Program-made: the position numbers and the translations under genes
The notes under the pieces: model-generated
What the model was told of the DNA's origin: nothing
The model's input: only the letters and a program-made list of their open reading frames with translations
The model's database searches: none
In this document: positions 1-6,230 of the stretch, piece after piece
Numbering within the stretch: position 1 is the first letter of the stretch
How the letters are laid out: the number at the start of each line of letters is the position of its first letter
Assembly: GCA_028691155.1 (NCBI GenBank)
Contig: JAQUZV010000069.1
Location: forward strand, 1-8,955
Direction: 5' to 3'
Source of the DNA: Victivallales bacterium
GTDB lineage: Bacteria; Verrucomicrobiota; Lentisphaeria; Victivallales; SZUA-371
DNA length: 8,955 bases

Positions 1-1
1 G

Positions 2-82
2 GCGGCGGGATGTCCGTCCGGTTGCCTGTTGACGCCGGAAGACCATTACCGGAAAGAAAAAGCGACTGGGGAGACGGCATAA
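2..82 (+). CDS. Possible C-terminal end of an upstream gene (partial)
   Basis: A reading frame enters from the left edge and stays open for 26 codons to a TAA at 80-82, two bases before the rnfC start. It reads roughly AAGCPSGCLLTPEDHYRKEK and then ATGETA. Third-position base use is GC-rich like the genes downstream. In some bacteria rnfB precedes rnfC, so this could be an rnfB tail. However, a classical ferredoxin C-x3-C-P ending is not supported: the codon four residues before the first Cys ends in G and so cannot encode Cys. Another frame also enters from the left and stops at 30-32, so the choice of frame is uncertain. The identity is unknown. Confidence 0.3.
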   Translation, partial: AAGCPSGCLLTPEDHYRKEKATGETA

Positions 83-84
83 TC

Positions 85-1422
85 ATGGAAGTGCAGAAAA
101 AGAAAATTTCCGGCGGGGTGCATCCGAAGGATGACGGTAAAAGCCTGTCGAGCGGGGTGGCCATTAAACCGGCGCCGCTGTTGGAAAAATACCAGGTGAT
201 TTTGTGTCAGCACATCGGTGCGCCGCCGAAATTGATTGTCAATCCCGGCGACGTGGTGAAGAAGGGGCAGATGATCGCCGAACCGGGCGGGTTTGTCTCC
301 GCGCCGGTGCATGCGCCGACCAGCGGCACCGTGGGCAAGGTGATCGATGTGCCCGGTCCGATGGGCGTCAATCAGCAGGCGGTGGAGATTCTGGCCGACG
401 GCAAGGATGAATTCGATTCCGGGCTGGAGCCGATTGCCGACTGGCGTCAGGCGGCGCCGGAAGTGTTGAAGGAACGCATCGGCAAGGCCGGGATTGTCGG
501 CATGGGGGGGGCGGCGTTTCCGACGTTGGTCAAACTGTCGCCGCCGCCGGCCAAAAAGATCGATACTCTGATTCTGAACGGCGCGGAATGCGAACCTTAT
601 CTTACCGCCGACCATCGGCTGATGCTGGAACGGGCCGATGCGGTTCTGACCGGAGCGGCGATTATGGCCCGCGTGCTTGGCATTACCCGGATTTACATCG
701 GCATCGAGGCGAACAAACCGAATGCCATTGCCGAATTGCAGACCAAAGCACCGAACTATAACGCTAAAGTGGTGGTTTTGAAGGTGCGGTATCCCCAGGG
801 CGGGGAAAAACAGCTTATTTACGCGGTGACCGGACGCAAGGTGCCGGAAGGCATGTTGCCGATGGACGCCGGATGCGTGGTCCAGAACGTCGGGACGGCG
901 GCGGCGGTGGCCGAAGCTGTACTGGAGGGCAAACCGTTGTTCGAGCGTGTTACCACGGTGACCGGACTGCCGGTGGTCAATCCCGGCAACTGGCTGGTGC
1001 GGATCGGCACGCCGATCGCCGAAGTTCTCCGGCTGGCCGGCGGCGTCAAAAGTACGCCCGGCAAGGTAATTCTCGGCGGGCCGATGATGGGATTCGCTCA
1101 GAAAAGCATCGAAGTGCCGGTGATGAAGAATACCTCGGGGATTCTGTTGCTGGATCAATCGGAAGTGGTGCAGTTCACGTCGCAGCCGTGCATCCGCTGC
1201 GGCAAGTGCATCGACAACTGCCCGATGAATCTGCTGTGCGGCACCATCAGTTGTTTTATTGAAAATGAGAAATTCGACAAGGCCGAGGAACTGCATGTGA
1301 TGGACTGCCTGGAGTGCGGCGCCTGCGCCTATGCCTGTCCGGCGCATCGTCCGCTGGTGCAGCACGTCCGGCGGGCCAAGGCCGAAATCCGGGCTCGGAA
1401 AGCCAAAGAAAACAAGAAATAA
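85..1422 (+). CDS. rnfC: RnfC, soluble iron-sulfur/flavin subunit of the Rnf complex
   Basis: RnfC is the peripheral, cytoplasm-facing subunit of the Rnf ferredoxin:NAD+ oxidoreductase. In this family it is related to NuoF and exchanges electrons with NAD(H). I chose ATG 85 because the protein then begins MEVQKKKISGGVHP, the usual RnfC N-terminus, and GGGGAG at 68-73 is a fitting ribosome binding site; the frame is open further upstream (ATG at 10) but that part has no family resemblance. The product is 445 residues, normal for the short RnfC class. The first ~100 residues form a lipoyl-like sandwich domain. A glycine-rich GMGGAAFPT segment lies at about 139-147 and NGAECEPYLTADHR follows, both family hallmarks of the nucleotide/flavin-binding part. 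Two [4Fe-4S] motifs close the protein: C369-x2-C372-x2-C375-x3-C379-P and C408-x2-C411-x2-C414-x3-C418-P. It is the first recognised gene of the rnfCDGE block. Confidence 0.96.
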   Translation: MEVQKKKISGGVHPKDDGKSLSSGVAIKPAPLLEKYQVILCQHIGAPPKLIVNPGDVVKKGQMIAEPGGFVSAPVHAPTSGTVGKVIDVPGPMGVNQQAVEILADGKDEFDSGLEPIADWRQAAPEVLKERIGKAGIVGMGGAAFPTLVKLSPPPAKKIDTLILNGAECEPYLTADHRLMLERADAVLTGAAIMARVLGITRIYIGIEANKPNAIAELQTKAPNYNAKVVVLKVRYPQGGEKQLIYAVTGRKVPEGMLPMDAGCVVQNVGTAAAVAEAVLEGKPLFERVTTVTGLPVVNPGNWLVRIGTPIAEVLRLAGGVKSTPGKVILGGPMMGFAQKSIEVPVMKNTSGILLLDQSEVVQFTSQPCIRCGKCIDNCPMNLLCGTISCFIENEKFDKAEELHVMDCLECGACAYACPAHRPLVQHVRRAKAEIRARKAKENKK

Positions 1423-1446
1423 CTTAGGATAGGTCGAGACATAATT

Positions 1447-2565
1447 ATGAGTGAAGTAGCGAGTAACGAAATCAGAATGCCGGATCCGGAGAACCTGATC
1501 GTCAGTTCTTCTCCGCACATCCACAGCAATGCGGATGAAATCTGGAAAATTATGCTCTGGGTGATAGTGGCGATGTTGCCGGCGGCCTTTGCCGGGCTCT
1601 GGTTTTTCGGGCTGCAGGCCTTGCGCGTGATGGTATTGTGCGTGGTATTTTCGGTGGCGTTTGAAATGCTCTGGTGCCGGATCGAAGGCAAGCCGGTGCT
1701 GGGAACGGTGCGCGACCTCAGTGCGGTGGTGACCGGCATGTTGCTGGCGTTCAATCTTTCGGCCGGCGTGCCGTGGTGGATTTGCCTGGTCGGTGCTTTC
1801 ATTGCCATCTGGCTGGGGAAACAGGTCTTCGGCGGTCTGGGCAGCAACCCGTTCAATCCGGCCCTGGTGGCCCGGGTGGGGCTGCTGGTGGCCTTTCCGA
1901 AAATCATGACTACCTGGGTGCCGACCCGTCAAATGCTGGCGCATGCCGGCAAATATACCGGATTTTTCGATCACAGCGTGGTGACGGCGATCGGGGCGGG
2001 TCAGTTGGACGGAGTTACCTGTGCGACGCCGTTGGGCGTGGCGCGCAATGCGCCGCAGGTGGCGGCCGGCATCGATCGTTTTGCCGCTGTGGACGGGCAT
2101 CAGGCCATCTGGAATGCCTTTGTCGGCAATGTCGGCGGCTGTCTGGGGGAAACTTCCGCTTTGGCGCTGTTGATCGGCGGCATCATCCTGATTTCCCTGA
2201 AACTGATCAAATGGCAGGTGCCGGTGGCCTACATCGGTACGGTGGCGATCTTCACCGGCATTGTGCATCAAGTTGCGCCGGGGATGACTCCGGATGCCTT
2301 GTTTCATGTGGTGTCCGGAGGGTTGTTCCTCGGGGCGTTCTTTATGGCGACCGATATGGTAACCTCGCCGATGACGACGCTGGGAGCGGTTATTTTCGGG
2401 ATCGGGTGCGGGCTGATTACCTGTCTGATCCGAATTTGGGGCGGCTATCCGGAAGGGGTCAGTTTCTCCATTCTGTTCATGAACGCCCTGGTGCCGTTGA
2501 TCGACCGTTTTGCCAAGAAGTTCCCGTTCGGTTACAAAGCGTTGGAAAGAGGTGAAGCCATATGA
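1447..2565 (+). CDS. rnfD: RnfD, membrane flavin subunit of the Rnf complex
   Basis: RnfD is an integral membrane subunit that carries FMN and passes electrons across the membrane while ions move; it is homologous to NqrB. The 372-residue product shows SPHIHS (22-27), DLSAVVTGMLLAFNL in an early membrane helix, GGLGSNPFNPALVARVG from about residue 129, and TDMVTSP (302-308), all typical of the family, plus repeated hydrophobic helices throughout. The covalent FMN site of the family is a Ser/Thr-Gly-Ala-Thr-like motif followed by Pro-Leu; here the site reads DGVTCATPLG, so Thr194 is the likely attachment residue and Cys192 stands where Gly is common. The start follows the rnfC stop by 24 bp with only a weak Shine-Dalgarno (AGG at 1431-1433), which may mean translational coupling or lower yield. 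The stop overlaps the rnfG start. Confidence 0.95.
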   Translation: MSEVASNEIRMPDPENLIVSSSPHIHSNADEIWKIMLWVIVAMLPAAFAGLWFFGLQALRVMVLCVVFSVAFEMLWCRIEGKPVLGTVRDLSAVVTGMLLAFNLSAGVPWWICLVGAFIAIWLGKQVFGGLGSNPFNPALVARVGLLVAFPKIMTTWVPTRQMLAHAGKYTGFFDHSVVTAIGAGQLDGVTCATPLGVARNAPQVAAGIDRFAAVDGHQAIWNAFVGNVGGCLGETSALALLIGGIILISLKLIKWQVPVAYIGTVAIFTGIVHQVAPGMTPDALFHVVSGGLFLGAFFMATDMVTSPMTTLGAVIFGIGCGLITCLIRIWGGYPEGVSFSILFMNALVPLIDRFAKKFPFGYKALERGEAI

Positions 2566-3251
2566 AGCTCAAAGATACTGCCAATCCGGTTGTGCTGGGG
2601 GTGTTTCTGGCCGTGATCGGGGTGATTGCCGCGTTGATTCTGGCCTGGACGGATAATGTGACCCGGACGCCGATTCTGGTCAACCAGCAGAAAAAAGTCC
2701 TGTCGGCGCTGCAGAGCGTGTTGCCGCAATTTGCCAATCGGGCGGATGAAAACACCATTACGGTGAAGGCGGCCGACGGTGGCGAAGTCAAATATTTCGG
2801 GGCCAAAGATGCGGCCGGCAAATTGGTGGGGATTGCGGCGGAAAGCGTTTCCAGGCATGGTTACGGCGGCAAAATCGCCGTCATCGTCGGATTCAATCCC
2901 GACGCCCGCATCCGTACGGTGGTGGTGACCGATCAGAAGGAAACCCCGGGTTTGGGCACGGTGGTGTGCGGCCGGAAAAAGAGCGTCACCATTTTCGATC
3001 TGTTCGGCGACTCCGGGAACACCGATCCGAATGCCTTGCCGCCGAATCCGATTCTGGACCAGTTTGACGGTCACGGCGCGGTGCCCGGCGATGCGTGGAC
3101 TTCGCCTTGGCGAGTGAAAAAGGACGGCGGTCAGGTCGATTACATGACCGGGGCCACGATCAGTTCGCGGGCGGTTACCGCGGCGGTGAACCGGGCGGCG
3201 GTGACACTGGTCCGGGAAAAAAGTAAAATTTTGTCGGCTCTCGGCAAATAA
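2562..3251 (+). CDS. rnfG: RnfG, periplasm-facing covalent FMN subunit of the Rnf complex
   Basis: RnfG is anchored by one N-terminal helix and holds a covalently bound FMN outside the membrane; it corresponds to NqrC. The 229-residue product has a single membrane segment at about residues 8-26, then an FMN-binding domain with GYGGKIAVIVGFNPDARI and KETPGLG, both family hallmarks. The flavinylation motif T196-G-A-T199 is intact within DYMTGATISSRAV, with Thr199 as the attachment residue. The ATG shares four bases with the rnfD stop (ATGA), indicating translational coupling, and GAGGTG at 2549-2554 gives a good ribosome binding site inside the end of rnfD. Flavinylation would need an ApbE-type transferase, which is not in this window. 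Confidence 0.96.
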   Translation: MKLKDTANPVVLGVFLAVIGVIAALILAWTDNVTRTPILVNQQKKVLSALQSVLPQFANRADENTITVKAADGGEVKYFGAKDAAGKLVGIAAESVSRHGYGGKIAVIVGFNPDARIRTVVVTDQKETPGLGTVVCGRKKSVTIFDLFGDSGNTDPNALPPNPILDQFDGHGAVPGDAWTSPWRVKKDGGQVDYMTGATISSRAVTAAVNRAAVTLVREKSKILSALGK

Positions 3252-3266
3252 TCAGGAGCGCGGATC

Positions 3267-3950
3267 ATGAACTTGTGGAATGAACTTACCAAAGGCATCT
3301 GGAAGGAAAATCCGATCCTGGTGCTGACGCTTGGGATGTGCCCGACGCTGGCGACGACTTCGAACGCCAAAAACGGCCTGTTTATGGGCGTGGCGGTGGT
3401 TTTTGTCTTGTTCGGCAGCAATACGGTGATTTCGCTGATTCGGAATGTTGTGCCGAAAAAGATTCGAATTCCGGTTTATATTGCCGTTATCGCCACGTTT
3501 GTAACGGTGGTGGATCAGTTGATGAAGGCGTATGCGCCGGAATCCATCCAGCAGGCGCTGGGGATTTTCATCCCGTTGATTGTGGTGAACTGTATCGTGC
3601 TGGGCCGGGCGGAAGCATTTGCCTGCAAGCATGGGGTGGTGCGGTCGATGATGGACGGGATCGGCATGGGGATCGGGTTTCTGTTCGGTCTGGTGCTGCT
3701 GGGCGGCATCCGGGAATTTCTGACCAGCGGTTCGCTGTTTGAAATCAAGGTGATTACGCCCTGGACGATTGATTGTCTGTTGCCCTGTTCGGCGGCCGGC
3801 GGTTTTATTCTGCTCGGCTGCGTGATGGCGGCAATGAATAAACTGAACATGATGAAGGCGAAGCGGGAGGGACGGATATACGAGCCGCCCAAGAATCTGG
3901 ACTGCCGTCATTGTCAGATCTGTAGTTTCGGGACGCTGGAAGAACGGTAG
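3267..3950 (+). CDS. rnfE: RnfE, membrane subunit of the Rnf complex with a Cys-rich tail
   Basis: RnfE pairs with RnfA in the membrane, and the RnfA/RnfE (NqrD/NqrE) pair holds a buried iron-sulfur cluster through one or more conserved cysteines from each subunit. The 227-residue product has the hallmark LGMCPTLATTSNAKNGLFMG with Cys25, and VNCIVLGRAEAFACKHG with Cys109, the expected cluster ligands. Several hydrophobic helices cover residues 17-195. AGGAG at 3254-3258, eight bases before the ATG, is a good ribosome binding site, and the gene starts 15 bp after the rnfG stop. The C-terminus is unusual: after the last helix a hydrophilic tail ends with C213-x2-C216-x2-C219, followed by SFGTLEER. 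This is the last gene of the block; no rnfA follows, and a terminator lies 70 bp downstream. Confidence 0.95.
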   Translation: MNLWNELTKGIWKENPILVLTLGMCPTLATTSNAKNGLFMGVAVVFVLFGSNTVISLIRNVVPKKIRIPVYIAVIATFVTVVDQLMKAYAPESIQQALGIFIPLIVVNCIVLGRAEAFACKHGVVRSMMDGIGMGIGFLFGLVLLGGIREFLTSGSLFEIKVITPWTIDCLLPCSAAGGFILLGCVMAAMNKLNMMKAKREGRIYEPPKNLDCRHCQICSFGTLEER

Positions 3951-4019
3951 ACGGTATTTGCGGCGTTGTTCTTGCAGTGGCGCAAACGATAAAGAAACGT
4001 CATAAATGGCTTTTGTTGA

Positions 4020-4055
4020 CCGGGAGTGGTGAGGTTGTCACCGCTCCCGGTTTTT
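4020..4055 (+). terminator. Intrinsic terminator after rnfE
   Basis: A 13-bp stem (4020-4032 with 4038-4050, one G-U pair) closes a five-base loop GGTTG and is followed directly by TTTTT. It is 70 bp past the rnfE stop and should end the rnf transcript, separating it from rubrerythrin. The 3951-4019 spacer holds no other feature I can support. Confidence 0.93.
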
Positions 4056-4074
4056 GATTTTACGTTCCCTGCGG

Positions 4075-4103
4075 TTGTAAAAATTGCTTCCGGAACATAT
4101 ACT
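4075..4103 (+). promoter_or_regulatory. Candidate sigma70 promoter P1 for rubrerythrin
   Basis: TTGTAA (4075-4080) and TATACT (4098-4103) are separated by exactly 17 bp, a good match to the -35/-10 pattern. The site lies just after the rnf terminator and upstream of the only gene it could serve. A second candidate promoter is interleaved nine bases downstream. Confidence 0.6.
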
Positions 4104-4112
4104 ATAGATAAT
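4084..4112 (+). promoter_or_regulatory. Candidate sigma70 promoter P2, interleaved with P1
   Basis: TTGCTT (4084-4089) and GATAAT (4107-4112) are also spaced by 17 bp, shifted nine bases from P1. Either or both could be used; transcription would start near 4111-4120 and give a leader of about 130 nt before the rubrerythrin ATG. Confidence 0.5.
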
Positions 4113-4130
4113 AGTTCCCGGCGGAATGAT

Positions 4131-4193
4131 GGCGGACAACGCTTTCGGCCGATGTCCCCGGTCCGCCGCCGCACTGTCTCACGGTGCGGCGGA
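4131..4193 (+). promoter_or_regulatory. GC-rich hairpin-forming leader of rubrerythrin
   Basis: The untranslated leader can form a perfect 9-bp hairpin (4166-4174 with 4184-4192, nine-base loop). GGCGGAC at 4131-4137 is complementary to GTCCGCC at 4161-4167, and GCGGCGGA at 4186-4193 can also pair in a shifted register with TCCGCCGC at 4162-4169. The pairings overlap, so they compete at their edges. No T-run follows, so this is not an ordinary terminator. It matches no riboswitch I recognise. Confidence 0.45.
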
Positions 4194-4245
4194 GTGAACT
4201 CCGTAGCACCGGCAAGGTTGCACTACAAGAGAAAGGATAAAGAAA

Positions 4246-4821
4246 ATGACTCAGTTCAAAGGCTCGAAAACGGAACAGAATCTACTCAAGGCGTTTGCCG
4301 GGGAATCACAGGCCCGCAATCGTTATACTTATTTTGCCTCGGCGGCGATCAAGGAAGGTTTTCAGCAGATTGGGGCGATTTTCCAGGAAACCGCCGATAA
4401 TGAAAAGGAACACGCCAAGCGTTTCTTCAAGTTTCTGGAAGGCGGCAGTGTGGAAATCACCGCCTCCTATCCGGCCGGAGTGATCGGTTCCACGCTGGAA
4501 AATCTTCAGGCGGCGGCCGCGGGGGAACTGGAGGAACATTCCATTCTCTATCCGGAATTTGCCGAGGTGGCGGAAAGTGAAGGTTTTGCCCCGATTGCCG
4601 CGGCGTTCCGGAAAATCGCCGCAGTGGAAGTGGAGCATGAAAAGCGCTATCGCAAACTGGCGGCCAATCTGGAGAGCGATGCCGTGTTCCGGAAAGCGCA
4701 ACCGGTGCGCTGGAAATGCCGTAACTGCGGTTACGTACACGAAGGTCCGGAAGCCCCGGACAAGTGTCCGGCCTGTCTCCACCCCCAGGCATATTTCGAA
4801 ATCAAAGAAGACAATTATTGA
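4246..4821 (+). CDS. rbr: Rubrerythrin, NADH-linked peroxide reductase
   Basis: Rubrerythrin reduces hydrogen peroxide to water in the cytoplasm of anaerobes, taking electrons from NADH through rubredoxin-type partners. At 191 residues it has the classic length and layout. An N-terminal four-helix diiron domain carries E20, E53-x2-H56, E94, E97 and E128-x2-H131, matching the ligands of the well-studied Desulfovibrio protein with a one-residue shift at the last pair. A C-terminal rubredoxin domain has C158-x2-C161 and C174-x2-C177 holding one iron. All expected ligands are present, so it should be active. AAAGGA at 4232-4237 is the ribosome binding site, eight bases before the ATG. It has its own promoters and leader, so it is regulated apart from rnf. 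Confidence 0.96.
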   Translation: MTQFKGSKTEQNLLKAFAGESQARNRYTYFASAAIKEGFQQIGAIFQETADNEKEHAKRFFKFLEGGSVEITASYPAGVIGSTLENLQAAAAGELEEHSILYPEFAEVAESEGFAPIAAAFRKIAAVEVEHEKRYRKLAANLESDAVFRKAQPVRWKCRNCGYVHEGPEAPDKCPACLHPQAYFEIKEDNY

Positions 4822-4985
4822 ATATTGATTCCGGCGCGACGGGCCGCGGTTGCGCCGACAGGTTCCGGTTCGATGTCGTCGGGGGGGGCGGCCGGACCGG
4901 TTCGGCTCGGGTTGGGTCGGAATGAGATGATAACGGCGCGGCCAAACTAATATTGCGGTGATGGCTTGAAAAATTGCGGGCGGGG

Positions 4986-4991
4986 TATAAT
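4986..4991 (+). promoter_or_regulatory. Candidate -10 element upstream of the M14-like gene
   Basis: A perfect TATAAT lies 45 bp before the ATG at 5037. No convincing -35 sits 16-18 bp upstream: TTGAAA at 4966-4971 is only 14 bp away. The element supports ATG 5037 rather than an in-frame TTG at 4974, which would lie upstream of transcription. The rest of the 4822-5036 spacer is GC-rich with small imperfect hairpins (for example 4832-4837 with 4852-4857) and a run of eight G at 4881-4888, but no T-tailed terminator. Confidence 0.45.
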
Positions 4992-5036
4992 TTTAATGGC
5001 AGGGGAAGTTTAACCTCAGGGGAAAGGATTCGCAAT

Positions 5037-6113
5037 ATGGGCAAGATGGCTCAGAATCTTCGCATCCATGCCGGTTTTCCCGGCGGCAATATCATTGTGG
5101 AAGAATATTTGGACGATGCCGTTAAACTTCGTCCGGCGCCGGGAGGGGAGGAATCCACGGTGTTGTGGTGGTACTTCGAGGCGCAGAATGTGGCGGCGGA
5201 AGCGTTTTCCGTCCGTTTTATCTTTCCCGCGGGGGCGTTGCCGGAAGGGGCCGGCCCCTGCGTCAATTGCGATGAAGAGGGGTGGAACCGGTTGGCGCGG
5301 GAAAGTGTAGAGGGGGATTCCTTTGTTTTTCATTTTACCGCGGCTACCGGGGCCTGCCGTTTCGCCTATTCCCGGCCCTATCTGATGGCCGATCTGGATA
5401 AGTTTCTGCTGACCCGGCCGGTGATCGAACGGAAAGAGCTGGTGCGTTCCGAGGAAAACCGTGCGGTGACGTTGCTGCACCTTCCCGCGGCGGCACCGGT
5501 GCGGACCGTGTTCATCAGTGCCCGGCAGCAGAACGGGTCGGGGTTGAGTAATTTTGTTCTGGAAGGGATTATGGATGAATGGCGCAACAATCACGGCATT
5601 TTATCCGAACAGGTGGAATTGTATGTGTTGCCGTTGGCGGACACGGACGGGGTTGAAGACGGTAGTCCGGGCATAAACCGACCGTCGCACGATCCCGGTC
5701 GGGATTACGGGGCGTTCCGTTATCGCGTCAGCAGTGCCTATATCGCGCAGTTGCAGCAATGCCGCGACCGGATTGCTTTGGTGCTGGAGCTCCGTCCGGC
5801 GGCGCGGCACGAGACGGCGATTATCTGGGACGAGCCTTCCGATACCGGCGATCTGGCCTGTCTCAATGCGGCGTTGGCTATGCGGCGGCAAGGTGAATTG
5901 AGTTGTGATTTTCGTTCTTCCGGCAGCGGGAGCGGTGATGATGGTTGTGCGGCGTACGTTCGCTCGGCGCTGCAACTGCCGAATGCCTTTACCCTGGCGA
6001 TACCGGCGGCGGTGGCCGACGGGATTGTCATTGACGAAGATCGGGCGCGGATGCTGGGGCGCGATCTGGTCCGGGCGATCGAGGCGTGCGCCGCCGGAGC
6101 GGCGGCGTCATAA
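5037..6113 (+). CDS. M14 carboxypeptidase-like protein, probably catalytically inactive
   Basis: The 358-residue product resembles cytosolic-type M14 zinc carboxypeptidases. Residues 8-120 look like the M14 N-terminal beta-sandwich domain (FPGGNIIVEEY at 14-24, WWYF at 44-47, then a GPCVNCDEEGW segment and SRPYL). Residues 155-350 follow the peptidase domain in order: FISARQQNGSG, YVLPLADTDGVEDG, NRPSHDPGRDYG, LVLELRP, and FTLAIP followed by GRDLVRAI. At each place where active members carry a key residue, this one differs: Gln165 and Ser168 replace the HxxE zinc ligands, Arg253 the second His ligand, and Ala321 the catalytic Glu; Arg222 is kept. I infer a pseudoenzyme that binds rather than cuts. 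There is no signal peptide, so it is probably cytoplasmic. AGGGGAAAGGA at 5018-5028 supports ATG 5037. A Ser/Gly-rich stretch (294-300) may be a loop insertion. Confidence 0.7.
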   Translation: MGKMAQNLRIHAGFPGGNIIVEEYLDDAVKLRPAPGGEESTVLWWYFEAQNVAAEAFSVRFIFPAGALPEGAGPCVNCDEEGWNRLARESVEGDSFVFHFTAATGACRFAYSRPYLMADLDKFLLTRPVIERKELVRSEENRAVTLLHLPAAAPVRTVFISARQQNGSGLSNFVLEGIMDEWRNNHGILSEQVELYVLPLADTDGVEDGSPGINRPSHDPGRDYGAFRYRVSSAYIAQLQQCRDRIALVLELRPAARHETAIIWDEPSDTGDLACLNAALAMRRQGELSCDFRSSGSGSGDDGCAAYVRSALQLPNAFTLAIPAAVADGIVIDEDRARMLGRDLVRAIEACAAGAAAS

Positions 6114-6230
6114 CGGGTGTTTCATGTTCATGCGATAGGATAATTTGAACCAAAGAAGGGGGAGGCCAGGCAAGCAACCGGTATTTTCCGGGTTAATGAA
6201 AAGCAGTGTCAACATAATCAAGGAGAAGTG

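Noticed and set aside
10..84. In-frame upstream extension of rnfC from ATG 10
   Set aside because: The added 25 residues do not resemble RnfC, while ATG 85 has a ribosome binding site and gives the typical N-terminus.
46..2307. A 753-codon open frame on the minus strand opposite rnfC and rnfD
   Set aside because: Its product is rich in Arg, His and Gln without any recognisable domain, as expected for the shadow of GC-rich coding on the other strand; rnfC and rnfD are unmistakable.
4026..4400. A 124-codon plus-strand frame across the rubrerythrin leader
   Set aside because: It starts within a terminator and runs out of frame into rubrerythrin; it shows no family resemblance.
6139..6144. GATAAT as a possible -10 for the secreted protein gene
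   Set aside because: No acceptable -35 is found 16-18 bp upstream (GGTGTT at 6116-6121 is poor), so it is not listed as a promoter.
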